A stretch of 17,570 nt of DNA from Bacillota bacterium (GCA_023443145.1 JAEZVS010000126.1:1-17570); one strand, 5' to 3'; positions 1 through 7,875 are shown, counted from the first letter of the stretch. The notes: a model not told the origin generated them from the letters alone. Program-made: numbers and translations.

Positions 1-1892
1 GTGTAGATCACCGTCACAAAGACCAAACCGGCGATCCAGGCGGCCAGAAGAAAAAGAGCAGGATGGGCTGCAGAAATATTCAGATAGTACAGATTGCCCA
101 CCGCGGTGAGGGTTGACTGAATAAAACCCAGTGAAAGAAAGAGCAGCAAACGGGCCAAGTAGAGTTCGGAGAGTCGGGGCTTTTCTAAAAGAACAACGTG
201 TTCAGGCCGGGGAACCGTCTGCAACATGGCCACCAGTACAATGCCGCCCACCCAGAGGGCAATAAGGGTGTAAAAAGGGGTCATGGCGGTGCCGAAATTG
301 GAGACAGGATAAATGGCTTCGGTTTTCAGTTTTACCGGGGCTGCTAAAAAATGGGCAATATGTTCGTGATTTTCACGGCTCCAACGGGAAAAGGCCTGCA
401 CATCAGGGCGATTGGGCCAGTTTTGGATGGCGCGGCTGCCTTGGGAGAGTTGAACCGACACTTGCCGCAGGTTTTTTTTGTTTTCCGTCAATTGAGCAGA
501 TAAACGGTTCAGCGTTTGAGACAGTTTTTGATTGGCGCCGGCAAAATCACCGCTTTTTTCTTGCAGGCCGTTCACCAATTTGGCCAAATATCGGCTGTCT
601 TGCTGTAGGCTTTGACACAGTTGATCCAGTTGGGGCAGCACATCATTTTGATACGCTTTATCCAATTGATCCAAACGGGCGCGGTGAGCCGCCCATTTGT
701 TTTGTATCTGAGTGTGTGCCTCCCGGGTGCGATCGTTGCCTGTGGCCAAAGCATCTGCTCCGCCGGAGAGCGCTTCCTTCAGTTTGGTTTCGGTGTCAAT
801 GGTTTGATCCAGTTCCGCAACCAGAGGATTGATGAGGGCGGCGATCTGAGGATGACTTTCGCCATGTGCGTCGAGACGGTCCCGCAAGGCGATTAGATGA
901 GCGATGTGCGCATCTTCATCTTGCGCCAGCTGCCGGAGATCGCTGCCGGCATTTTGTGCATTTATACGGCCTTTGGCAAAAGCTTCATCAATGGGCTTTT
1001 CCATGCTGTCTGTTGCCCGGCGCATCTCATCCAATGTTTGGATAAGAGCGCTGCTTTTTTTATGTAGGTTTTCGTTTTGTGCCGTTAAAGCATGTTCCAG
1101 CTCTTTTAAGCGATCGTTTTCTTTAGGCAGCCTGTTTTGGGTGACGGAAAGCAAATCGGCTGTGCCGCCGGTCACGGCTTCTGTGGATTCTAAAAGAGAA
1201 ACCAGAGAAGACAGCCCGTCGGCACTCATGTTCAGATCTTCGCTCATTTTTTGTAAGTTGATGCTCAGGTTTTGAGCCAGATGGTCGGCGCCCAGTTGAT
1301 CGCCCACTTTCGATAAGGCTTCCATGGCCACCAGCAAACTGTCAGATACCGTTTTAACAAACACTTCATGGATGTGGGTTTCCATGGCATCGGCGCCTTT
1401 GGCGGTTACGATGGGCGAAATGGCATTTTCTTTGGCATTGGAATAGTAGCGAATGTCAGCGGGAACGGGATGATCGGTTAAAAGGCTCATCAGGTTTTGA
1501 CTAAAATTTTCAGAGATGACGATTGCAGCATAGTATTTGCCGCTTTTCACACCGTCTAAAGCTTTGGCTTCAGAGGTAAACGTCCACCCCAGTTGGTTGT
1601 TTTTACGCAGGGCGGCCAATACCTTTTCTCCCAAGTTCACATGTAGGGGGATGAGGGTGCCCGTGTAGCCCAAATCGCTGCAAGCCACCGCCACTTGCAA
1701 CGAGCCGGTGCGGTCATAAGGATCCCAGCTGGCGGAGATATTAAACCAGGCGTAGAGACAAGGCAGGACAGCAATGCCCAAAATCACCACCAAGGCCACC
1801 ACATTGCGGGAGAGGCGGCGTACATCATCCCTAAAGATACGGAAGATAATGCGCCGACGGGGCAGAGACGAAAAGAAAATATGGCTTTTCAT
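1..1892 (-). CDS. YhgE/Pip-type membrane protein, 3' end outside window
   Basis: The minus-strand frame from ATG 1892 stays open for 630 codons to the left edge with no stop, so the gene is intact as far as seen but partial. GGAGG lies about 7 nt before the ATG. The product has a membrane segment near residues 31-50 ending in LPCLYAWFN, an extracytoplasmic head with NNQLGWTF, a long Gln/Leu/Ala-rich helical region (about 190-520) likely to form coiled coils, and then membrane segments beginning near 538, 583 and 612. The motif AMTPFYTLIALWVGG marks the YhgE/Pip (phage infection protein) family. It is clearly a paralogue of the upstream gene, whose stop overlaps this start as ATGA. Relatives include YueB, the phage SPP1 receptor and type VII secretion component of Bacillus subtilis. 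The substrate or partner here is unknown; a surface transport or secretion role is inference. Confidence 0.9.
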   Translation of the reverse strand, partial: MKSHIFFSSLPRRRIIFRIFRDDVRRLSRNVVALVVILGIAVLPCLYAWFNISASWDPYDRTGSLQVAVACSDLGYTGTLIPLHVNLGEKVLAALRKNNQLGWTFTSEAKALDGVKSGKYYAAIVISENFSQNLMSLLTDHPVPADIRYYSNAKENAISPIVTAKGADAMETHIHEVFVKTVSDSLLVAMEALSKVGDQLGADHLAQNLSINLQKMSEDLNMSADGLSSLVSLLESTEAVTGGTADLLSVTQNRLPKENDRLKELEHALTAQNENLHKKSSALIQTLDEMRRATDSMEKPIDEAFAKGRINAQNAGSDLRQLAQDEDAHIAHLIALRDRLDAHGESHPQIAALINPLVAELDQTIDTETKLKEALSGGADALATGNDRTREAHTQIQNKWAAHRARLDQLDKAYQNDVLPQLDQLCQSLQQDSRYLAKLVNGLQEKSGDFAGANQKLSQTLNRLSAQLTENKKNLRQVSVQLSQGSRAIQNWPNRPDVQAFSRWSRENHEHIAHFLAAPVKLKTEAIYPVSNFGTAMTPFYTLIALWVGGIVLVAMLQTVPRPEHVVLLEKPRLSELYLARLLLFLSLGFIQSTLTAVGNLYYLNISAAHPALFLLAAWIAGLVFVTVIY

Positions 1893-4423
1893 CGATGTTC
1901 CTCCTTCCATTTCTCCCAGAAAGCCTCATCGGATAAACGCAGCCAGGGATAGAGGGCGCGAAAGCGATAGCGCAGATATTCCAGAACTATCAAATAGACC
2001 GCTAAAAGAAGCAAAGCCGAAATAAAGAGCACCATCCACACAATTTTTGCTTCCAAACCGAAGAGGCCGGCCAGAAGAAGTACGGCAAAAATGGCAGTGG
2101 CCCAAAAGCCCAGGCGCACCAAGCGCGGAAAGTGTTTTTCAAAACGGACGGCACGATCTTTAAGCCGTGCCTTTAACGCAGGATCGGCCATCATGGCCAG
2201 CACCAAACGGCCGGGTGCCGCCGAGGCATGGCAGACGGACTTTTCATTAACCATGAGCCGGGTTTCAGAGAGCCGATCGTTAAAGAAAAGATTTACATTG
2301 GACGTTATGGGACGCACGCCTAGGCCGATGAACAAGCCCAAAGCCAAAAAGACCGTCAAAATCAGCAGATGGTGAACATAGGCATGCCCATAAAGGCCTG
2401 CGATGGCTTCGCGCATGGCATGGATGCCGTAGGTAAAGGGCAGCGTGGGGTGAAGCCATTGGAAAAAAGGCGGCATCATTTGTACAGGATAGATCCCTGA
2501 TGAGCCCGGTATTTGTAAAATCATCAAAATGACCGCCAGTGCCTTACCGACGTGGCGAAACACGGTGGCCAGCGCATAAACAAAGGTCACGTACACCAAA
2601 GAAGTAAAAAGCCCTGCTCCGACAAAGAGCCAAGGATGACACATGGGGATGTGCAAAAGATAGAGAATGCCCAAAGTTGCCGCTAAGGCTTGCACAAAGC
2701 CGGCGCTTATAAAGAGCAGCCAACGGCCGATCCAGCAGGCTCGAGAGGAGGGGTGCCCGACTTCATCCGGGGCATCGACATCCAAACGTATAATGGCCAC
2801 CAGAATGAGGGCACCCACCCAGAGAGCCAAATTGGTGTAAAACGGCGTCATGGCTGCGCCGTAATTGGCCACGGGATAAAAGGGCGTGGATGAAAGGCGG
2901 ATGGGCTCGGCAATAAAATCAGCCACGGCTTCTTTAGACACTTGTCCGGCTTTTAGGATATTTTGATAAGCTTTGGAGGTGCCCAGTGCCGCCAATTCGG
3001 TTCGGGTATGTGCCAATCCCGAAGCGGTATGGTTCAATACTTGCGACAAATCCGCAAGCCATTTATTCATCTGTGGAGAAATCTCTGTTTGCAATTTTAA
3101 AATAGGGCGAAGGCTTTGTGCGGTGACGTCGGCCTGGTCTAAAGCACGTTGAATATCTTGATGGCTCCTCTGTATGGTGTGCTGCACATCTCGGTTTAAA
3201 GGGCCGGCCGCTTGCTGGACATCAGAGAGGGCCGCGGTGAGTGTCTGACCGCTTTGCGAGAGGGTGTCAGACAATTGTTTGCGCTGCGATTCGTTTTGTA
3301 TAAGGCTGTCCTTCAAAAGGCGGTTCAGGGATAGAAGATGGTCATCCAGGGCTTGCCATCGAAGCTGACGTTCATTGAGATCGGAAACGAGACTGTCGGT
3401 CAGAGGACGCAGCGCCGCATGGGGAAGGGCCTCGTGCAAGGTGGTTACATGTGCCACCAAGGCACCGTGTGCCTTTTCAAGACGCTCCAGCCGGGTGCCG
3501 GCATCATAGAGAGCGTCCGTCGCCAAACGCAGAGCGATGTTGAACTTACTCAGGACGGCGTCCGCATCTTGCTGCAAGGTGGGCACAAGGACAGACCCTT
3601 CAATGAGATCATCGGCCAGAGTGTGCGACTGCTTGGCGGAGTCTATATTCAGCTGTGCCATATCCTTTGCCAGCGCAGATTCCTGGGCGCGCAAGGTATT
3701 GACGGCGGTTTCCAGTTCAGTGAGAGCGGCTTCCGCGCTTTGCAGTCGGGTTTGCATTTGCTGCGATTGGGCGCTCAGATCAGCCAAAGTGCGCTGTGCT
3801 TCCGCAAGAGCGTGCTCAATCTGTGTCAATTGAGCTTCGGCAGAGGCTTTTGTGCCGTCCACATCCTGGGAAAGGCTGAAGGCGGCCCGTGAAAGCGCTG
3901 TGGTTATGGCGATGGCCGCTTCTTTTGAAAAAGCGGAATTGATGCTCTCCACCAACGATGTGGCGTCGCTTTCAGTGATTTTAGGCGCAATGGAATTTTT
4001 CTTTTCGTTGACCAAATAGCGCAGTTCCGGCGTGACGGGGGCGCCGTCTTCAATGCTGGCAAGGCGGGCACTGAAATCTTTGGGAATGATGATGGCGGCG
4101 TAAAAATCTCCCGCCCGCACCCCTTTTTCAGCTGTATCGGTGTCCACAAAAGTCCACCCCAGTTGATGATTTTTATGCAGCTTATCGACAATGGCGGCGC
4201 CGGCATCTAATTGGTGTCCGTTACGCAAGGCGGTGCTTTGATCTTCGTTGGCGACGGCCACCCGAATCCCGGCAGTATGGCCATAAGGGTCGATGTTGGC
4301 AAAAATATTGAACCAGGCGTATAGGGAGGGCAGTAAGCAGACGCCCAGCATGATAAAAGCGGCGATTTTATTTTTTTGCAGCCGACGCAAATCGCGGATG
4401 TAGATGTGCCGGATGGCGCGCAT
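1889..4423 (-). CDS. YhgE/Pip-type membrane protein with extra C-terminal membrane domain
   Basis: This 844-residue protein starts at ATG 4423, six bases after AAAGGAGGG. A membrane segment at about residues 20-40 (ending LPSLYAWFN) leads to an outer head containing NHQLGWTF. A long Ala/Gln/Leu-rich helical stalk follows (about 180-490), then a block of membrane segments from about 524 with AAMTPFYTNLALWVGA, the YhgE/Pip signature. After the usual membrane block there is a further segment with two closely spaced hydrophobic stretches (about 768-818) and a short charged tail ending in KWKEEHR. The gene precedes its paralogue with an ATGA overlap, suggesting coupled translation and possibly a heteromeric complex. 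An extended -10 promoter lies just upstream. Family members are linked to phage adsorption and to type VII secretion, but no WXG100 or EssC-like gene is visible here, so function stays open. Confidence 0.93.
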   Translation of the reverse strand: MRAIRHIYIRDLRRLQKNKIAAFIMLGVCLLPSLYAWFNIFANIDPYGHTAGIRVAVANEDQSTALRNGHQLDAGAAIVDKLHKNHQLGWTFVDTDTAEKGVRAGDFYAAIIIPKDFSARLASIEDGAPVTPELRYLVNEKKNSIAPKITESDATSLVESINSAFSKEAAIAITTALSRAAFSLSQDVDGTKASAEAQLTQIEHALAEAQRTLADLSAQSQQMQTRLQSAEAALTELETAVNTLRAQESALAKDMAQLNIDSAKQSHTLADDLIEGSVLVPTLQQDADAVLSKFNIALRLATDALYDAGTRLERLEKAHGALVAHVTTLHEALPHAALRPLTDSLVSDLNERQLRWQALDDHLLSLNRLLKDSLIQNESQRKQLSDTLSQSGQTLTAALSDVQQAAGPLNRDVQHTIQRSHQDIQRALDQADVTAQSLRPILKLQTEISPQMNKWLADLSQVLNHTASGLAHTRTELAALGTSKAYQNILKAGQVSKEAVADFIAEPIRLSSTPFYPVANYGAAMTPFYTNLALWVGALILVAIIRLDVDAPDEVGHPSSRACWIGRWLLFISAGFVQALAATLGILYLLHIPMCHPWLFVGAGLFTSLVYVTFVYALATVFRHVGKALAVILMILQIPGSSGIYPVQMMPPFFQWLHPTLPFTYGIHAMREAIAGLYGHAYVHHLLILTVFLALGLFIGLGVRPITSNVNLFFNDRLSETRLMVNEKSVCHASAAPGRLVLAMMADPALKARLKDRAVRFEKHFPRLVRLGFWATAIFAVLLLAGLFGLEAKIVWMVLFISALLLLAVYLIVLEYLRYRFRALYPWLRLSDEAFWEKWKEEHR

Positions 4424-4456
4424 AAAATACCCTCCTTTCTCCTTAAGTCATATCTT

Positions 4457-4465
4457 AGTATAGCA
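4457..4465 (-). promoter_or_regulatory. Extended -10 promoter for the YhgE pair
   Basis: Read on the minus strand, TGC-TATACT (TG at 4465-4464, hexamer 4462-4457) is an extended -10 element located 34 nt before the ATG at 4423. No good -35 hexamer is seen at the usual 17 nt spacing (TGGCGT), which is typical of TGn-dependent promoters. It is the only convincing promoter between the ywlG terminator and this operon. Confidence 0.5.
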
Positions 4466-4540
4466 TTTCATAAGATGTAACGCCATCGTTGATTTGTATC
4501 CGTATTCCGAGTGCTGTGACCTGTAAAATCTTTCTTGTAG

Positions 4541-4579
4541 AAAAAAAGCCTTCTGCTGCGGTTTGCAGTCAGAGGCTTG
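4541..4579 (-). terminator. Rho-independent terminator after ywlG
   Basis: On the minus strand, AAGCCTCTG pairs with CAGAAGGCTT with one bulge. An inner CTGC/GCAG pairing extends the stem around an AAACC loop, and seven T residues follow. It sits directly downstream of the ywlG stop and separates that operon from the YhgE pair. Confidence 0.8.
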
Positions 4580-4589
4580 AGGAAGCATT

Positions 4590-5162
4590 TTATTCATAAC
4601 GGGCGCGTTCTCCGCCGATTAACTTGGGCCGGCTGAAGGCGCAATTGACCACGGCATCGCCGATCGTTTTGTGGGGAAGACGCATGGGCACCACCACAGG
4701 GCGCATGTGCATGCCCACCATGGTGAGGCCGATGTCGATGCCATAGCCGGCCATTTGCTGCAAATCCTCCACCACAGCGGGCGCCGTCATGCGGCGGTAA
4801 GCACAGCTGGCCATAGATCCGCCGGCGTGAGGATGGGGGACCACGTGTACCAAGGGCAGACGGGCAGAACGGGCAAGCGCTTTGTCCACCACCAGGGCGC
4901 GGTTCAAATGCTCGCAGCATTGAAAGGCCAAGAGCAGAAGGTGGGTATGGGCAAAGTCTTTTAAAACAGGATAGAGGGCATTGGCCACATCAGGGCTGCC
5001 GCTTTTGCCGATGCGGGCGCCCTGCACTTCGCTGGTGGAGCAGCCCACGACGAAAATATCTCCTTCTTCCGGTGCCTGACGGTGCACCATGTCTGCGAGG
5101 ACCGCACGCAGATCGTCTTGAATTTGAGCCAGAAAATCGGCACTGAGTTTTTCTTCATTCAA
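4590..5162 (-). CDS. ywlG: YwlG / TIGR01440 (UPF0340) family protein
   Basis: This 190-residue cytoplasmic protein belongs to the UPF0340/TIGR01440 family, which has no established reaction. Recognisable stretches are VVGCSTSEVQGARIGK near residues 40-55, LAFQCCEHLNRALV, VPHPHAGGSMA and GIDIGLTMVGMHMRPV, with the double Cys and the His residues likely conserved. The frame is open further upstream to 5243, but those 27 codons lie inside rpiB and are Arg-rich. I chose TTG at 5162 because it forms a TTGA overlap with the rpiB stop, has AAGGGG 9 nt upstream, and gives a length close to the roughly 180 residues of Bacillus YwlG. It is the last gene of the ywlC-ywlE-rpiB operon. In Bacillus subtilis glyA and upp follow; here a terminator and unrelated genes follow instead. 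Confidence 0.88.
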   Translation of the reverse strand: MNEEKLSADFLAQIQDDLRAVLADMVHRQAPEEGDIFVVGCSTSEVQGARIGKSGSPDVANALYPVLKDFAHTHLLLLAFQCCEHLNRALVVDKALARSARLPLVHVVPHPHAGGSMASCAYRRMTAPAVVEDLQQMAGYGIDIGLTMVGMHMRPVVVPMRLPHKTIGDAVVNCAFSRPKLIGGERARYE

Positions 5163-5608
5163 AGCCCTTCGCCCCTTTCTATCGCTGTCAGCTCGTCTAC
5201 ACGGCGGGCATGGCGGCCGCCTGCGAAATCGGCGGCGAGCCATTCATCTACGATGAGCAGCGCCAATCCTTCGCCAACAATGCGTTCACCCATGGTGAGG
5301 ACATTGGCGTTGTTGTGTTCGCGGCTGGCGCGGGCGGAGAATACATCGTGGCAGAGGGCGGCGCGAACGCCGGGAACCTTATTGGCCGCGATGCCGATAC
5401 CAATACCGGTGCCGCAAATCAAAATGCCGCGTTCCAGGTTTTGACCAGCCACGTCTTTGGCCAAAGGCAACGCAATTTGGGGATAGTCACAAGAATCGGT
5501 GCTGTGGGTGCCGTAGTCACGCACATCGTGGCCGGCTTCTGTTAAGTGGGCGGCGATTTTTTCTTTCAGGCGAAAACCGCCATGGTCTGATCCGATGCCG
5601 ATGATCAT
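5159..5608 (-). CDS. rpiB: Ribose-5-phosphate isomerase B
   Basis: RpiB interconverts ribose 5-phosphate and ribulose 5-phosphate in the non-oxidative pentose phosphate pathway, in the cytoplasm. The 149-residue length is typical. Visible motifs are GSDHGG (residues 6-11), DYGT (31-34), ICGTGIGIGIAANK with the catalytic Cys65 and the phosphate-binding glycine loop, HDVFSARASREHNNANVL with His98, and GGRHARRV near the end. The start ATG at 5608 overlaps the stop of the upstream phosphatase gene as ATGA, and its own stop overlaps the TTG start of ywlG as TTGA. Translation of all three is therefore probably coupled. LacAB-type galactose-6-phosphate isomerases are related, but the conserved Cys65 in a single-subunit gene within the ywl operon supports RpiB. 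Confidence 0.95.
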   Translation of the reverse strand: MIIGIGSDHGGFRLKEKIAAHLTEAGHDVRDYGTHSTDSCDYPQIALPLAKDVAGQNLERGILICGTGIGIGIAANKVPGVRAALCHDVFSARASREHNNANVLTMGERIVGEGLALLIVDEWLAADFAGGRHARRVDELTAIERGEGL

Positions 5609-6048
5609 TGTTCGTCCTCCTTTTTTTGGGGAAAGCGCGCCAGAAGAGCGGCTTCAATATCGTCCCAAGTTTGCACGTAAGATGCCAGATTGCTGCCGAA
5701 AGGGTCGTTGATGTTGGTTGCGCCGAAAGGTTCCACTTTATCGGCGTAGTCAGGATACTGCTCGCGGATAAGGTGTGCCTGTTCAGCGGTCATAGTGAAG
5801 ACACGATCGGCATAATCCAGATGCGCTGCAGTTAAGACACTGGCCCGGTGGCTCATGAGATCCAGCCCGTGGGCGCGCGCCACGCTGATGGCGCCTACAG
5901 AAGCGTCGTCGCCGCCATGGGCATAGATGCCTGCCGAGCCGACACTTACCGGACCGAATTCAGGATGCTCACGAAAATAATTGATGGCCATGGCCTCGGC
6001 AATGGGGCTGCGGCAAGTGTTGCCGGTGCATACAAATAAAATATTCAT
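5605..6048 (-). CDS. ywlE: Low-molecular-weight phosphatase, YwlE protein-arginine-phosphatase type
   Basis: This 147-residue cytoplasmic protein has the low-molecular-weight phosphatase P-loop CTGNTCRS with nucleophile Cys7 and Arg13 at the N-terminus, and the general-acid Asp115 in NDPFG. Residue 11 is Thr, as in Bacillus subtilis YwlE, where Thr rather than Ile at this place selects phosphoarginine over phosphotyrosine. That makes a protein arginine phosphatase, countering McsB-type kinase marking for Clp proteolysis, the best guess. An in-frame ATG at 6057 abuts GGAAAGG with no spacing, while the ATG at 6048 has AAAGGA 8 nt upstream and gives the canonical MNILFVC start, so 6048 is preferred. 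It lies 5 nt after the ywlC stop and overlaps rpiB by 4 nt. Tyrosine phosphatase or arsenate reductase activity remains possible. Confidence 0.9.
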   Translation of the reverse strand: MNILFVCTGNTCRSPIAEAMAINYFREHPEFGPVSVGSAGIYAHGGDDASVGAISVARAHGLDLMSHRASVLTAAHLDYADRVFTMTAEQAHLIREQYPDYADKVEPFGATNINDPFGSNLASYVQTWDDIEAALLARFPQKKEDEQ

Positions 6049-6053
6049 AGCAA

Positions 6054-7079
6054 TCATCCTTTCCAAGGGCGGCTGAGTTTGGTGATGCGGTTCATCAGCG
6101 CCAATCCCAATTCTTCTTCGGGCCAACGACCGATGAACATCTCGCTGACGCCCATGTCATCCAAACGGCGCAATCCGTCGAAAAGACGCGCCGCAGCCAC
6201 ATCGGGACGGGTGCGTGGGCCCAGATTCCACAGGCGTACGTTGGGCGGAATGTCATTTTGTGCATGAAGAAAACCGATGGCATCATCAGAGAGCAAAAGC
6301 CCCAGAGACTTAGAACTCTGCTCAGCTTGGGCGATCAGCCGGTGTAAAAAATTTTCATCTTCTTCAACCGGCGCCAACCATACGGGAGACTTGGGAGCAT
6401 AGTGGCGGTATTTCATACCCGGCGCCGGTGGCGGCGCATTTTCAGATAAAGCTCCGGCCAACAGCACCGGGCCGATAAGCGCCTCTATGGCTTCGCGAGA
6501 AATACCGCCGGGACGCAAAAGCACCGGCGGCTTTCGGGTAAGGTCTAAAATGGTGGATTCCACCCCCACCGCGCAGTCGCCGCCATCAACAATACCGGCA
6601 ATTTCATCCCCGAAATCTTCCGCTACATGCCACGCTGCGGTGGGTGACGGACGCCCACTTTTGTTGGCGGAAGGGGCGGCCAGGGGACGATGAACATCAC
6701 GTATAAGAGAAAGGGCCACGGGATGAGCGGGCATGCGCACCGCCACCGTATCCAGTCCGGCGGTAACTACGGCAGGAATCGCATCGCTTTTGGGAAAAAG
6801 CAGTGTCAGCGGACCGGGCCAGAAAGCCTTCATCAAAATCTCTGCACCGTCGGGTACAGTGCGCACCAGTGCATCGAGCATGGCGCGTTCGGCAATATGT
6901 AAAATGAGCGGATTGTCGGCGGGACGCTCTTTGGCACTGTATATTTTTCGACAGGCCGTTTCGTTCAGACCGTCGGCGCCCAATCCATAGACCGTTTCAG
7001 TGGGGAAGGCCACCACCTCGCCATCTTTGAGCGCCGCCGCGGCTTGCGCCATATCTTCGTTATTTGTAGATTGCCACAT
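6054..7079 (-). CDS. ywlC: Threonylcarbamoyl-AMP synthase, Sua5/YwlC type
   Basis: This enzyme makes threonylcarbamoyl-AMP from threonine, bicarbonate and ATP, the first step of the t6A37 modification of ANN-decoding tRNAs. The N-terminal YrdC domain shows FPTETVYGLGAD (about residues 25-36), KERPADNPLILH, WPGPLT, VAVRMPAHP, APSANKSGRPSPT and the VGVESTILDL-LLRPGGIS region. After GMKYRHYAPKSP a second, Rossmann-like Sua5 domain completes 341 residues, so it is the long Sua5 form rather than the short TsaC form. A GTG at 7088 is in frame but overlaps the AGGGG site; the ATG at 7079 has AGGGG 8 nt upstream and is preferred. It leads the operon with ywlE, rpiB and ywlG under a TTGAAC-17-TATACT promoter. 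Confidence 0.94.
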   Translation of the reverse strand: MWQSTNNEDMAQAAAALKDGEVVAFPTETVYGLGADGLNETACRKIYSAKERPADNPLILHIAERAMLDALVRTVPDGAEILMKAFWPGPLTLLFPKSDAIPAVVTAGLDTVAVRMPAHPVALSLIRDVHRPLAAPSANKSGRPSPTAAWHVAEDFGDEIAGIVDGGDCAVGVESTILDLTRKPPVLLRPGGISREAIEALIGPVLLAGALSENAPPPAPGMKYRHYAPKSPVWLAPVEEDENFLHRLIAQAEQSSKSLGLLLSDDAIGFLHAQNDIPPNVRLWNLGPRTRPDVAAARLFDGLRRLDDMGVSEMFIGRWPEEELGLALMNRITKLSRPWKG

Positions 7080-7111
7080 GGGCGACACCCCTATCTTGTA
7101 TCTCTGTGTTT

Positions 7112-7140
7112 AGTATAGTGCAAATAAGTCTGCGGTTCAA
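7112..7140 (-). promoter_or_regulatory. Sigma-A promoter of the ywlC operon
   Basis: On the minus strand TTGAAC (7140-7135), a 17-nt spacer and TATACT (7117-7112) form a near-consensus vegetative promoter. The -10 lies about 32 nt before the ywlC ATG. It points away from the divergent DUF3793 promoter at 7235. Confidence 0.8.
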
Positions 7141-7234
7141 TATACAGCATGTGGTGTACGGGTGGATGGCGGCATCTTTCCCAGGCGATGGATACAAAAG
7201 AAATAATAAGCAGAAGATGATTTAAATTGACGTA
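7141..7234. other. Intergenic spacer between divergent promoters
   Basis: This stretch separates the ywlC promoter from the DUF3793 promoter. I see no ORF with a credible start, no strong hairpin and no repeat in it. The last bases carry a second TTGACG just before the TTGACA hexamer. Confidence 0.5.
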
Positions 7235-7263
7235 TTGACATAAGCGACTATAAATGTTATATT
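7235..7263 (+). promoter_or_regulatory. Sigma-A promoter of the DUF3793-flavodoxin operon
   Basis: TTGACA (7235-7240), a 17-nt spacer and TATATT (7258-7263) form a -35 matching consensus and a -10 with five of six matches. The expected start of transcription is near 7270, leaving a leader of about 38 nt before the DUF3793 ATG at 7308. Confidence 0.85.
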
Positions 7264-7274
7264 TGCCTTGATTA

Positions 7275-7288
7275 TTAGTTAAATCTAA
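7275..7288 (+). promoter_or_regulatory. Imperfect TTAG-N6-CTAA inverted repeat, possible operator
   Basis: TTAG-TTAAAT-CTAA lies just downstream of the -10 element, around the expected transcription start. Half-sites TTAG/CTAA recall DtxR/IdeR-type iron regulator boxes, and flavodoxins are often iron-controlled. Only the outer four base pairs and one inner pair match, so this is a weak candidate only. Confidence 0.2.
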
Positions 7289-7307
7289 CGAAATGCAAGG
7301 AGAGCTT

Positions 7308-7859
7308 ATGTTAGAAGAACGCATCGTGCGATTTTGTGCCCCCACCCTGGCGGGAATTAAAACCGGAGGACTATTTAATGCGTGCGGCATTGACAACACC
7401 ACCCTCCGGCATGAGGCCGAGTCTATTCGTAAAGAAATTTCGAGCCGCGGCCTGGATTTGCGTCTTTTTCCCAAAAAAGGGCGTCACACATTGGTTTATG
7501 TCTATCGAGAAAGCGCATTGGCGCACGATTTGAATCAAGCCGATTGTGCCAGATTTTTGGCCAATTATCGATACGATGTTTCCAGCAACGAATGCGCTCT
7601 TCGACGACTGGGCGAGCGCATTATTGAATGTGAGCATTTTCCGCATGAAGTGGGCGTCTTCTTATCTTACCCTTTGTCGGATGTCATATCGTTCATTGAG
7701 AATGGCTCTAAAACTTGCAAAGCCTGTGGGCATTGGTGCGTGTACAGCGACGAAGAGAAGGCACATTGGTGTTTCAATCGCTTTGATCGCTGCACCACTT
7801 GCTATAAAAATCTTTACAACCGTGGCCATCGCATCGGCGATTTGGCTGTGGCCCGCTAA
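7308..7859 (+). CDS. DUF3793 family protein, cysteine-rich
   Basis: This 183-residue protein is recognised as DUF3793 from the core PHEVGVFLSYPLSDVISFIENG (residues 112-133), followed by a Cys-rich end. The family has no known biochemical function, and its members commonly sit beside flavodoxin genes, as here. Eleven cysteines are present (10, 26, 80, 96, 108, 137, 140, 144, 155, 162, 165); the C137-x2-C140-x3-C144 and C162-x2-C165 groups could bind a metal or cluster, which is inference. There are no signal peptide or membrane segments. The frame begins at ATG 7293, but the ATG at 7308 has AAGGAG 5 nt upstream and starts at the usual LEERIVRFCAPTLAG, so I use it. The flavodoxin ATG follows 16 nt after the stop. 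Confidence 0.85.
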   Translation: MLEERIVRFCAPTLAGIKTGGLFNACGIDNTTLRHEAESIRKEISSRGLDLRLFPKKGRHTLVYVYRESALAHDLNQADCARFLANYRYDVSSNECALRRLGERIIECEHFPHEVGVFLSYPLSDVISFIENGSKTCKACGHWCVYSDEEKAHWCFNRFDRCTTCYKNLYNRGHRIGDLAVAR

Positions 7860-7875
7860 GAAAGGATGACAAACA

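Noticed and set aside
1..1892. Possibility that the left-edge YhgE copy is a frameshifted pseudogene
   Set aside because: I translated every codon from 1892 to 3 and found no stop or frame break; it is simply cut by the window edge.
3338..3892. Long plus-strand open frame of 184 codons inside the YhgE gene
   Set aside because: It lies antisense to an intact 844-codon gene with clear family motifs, has no ribosome site of note, and its composition is that of a mirrored coding frame.
5163..5243. Upstream in-frame extension of ywlG
   Set aside because: It lies wholly inside rpiB, encodes an Arg/Pro/Cys-rich stretch, and the TTG at 5162 has a better-spaced ribosome site.
7264..7291. Classical Fur box at the flavodoxin promoter
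   Set aside because: No GATAATGATAATCATTATC-like 19-mer is present; only weak DtxR/MntR-like half-sites remain.
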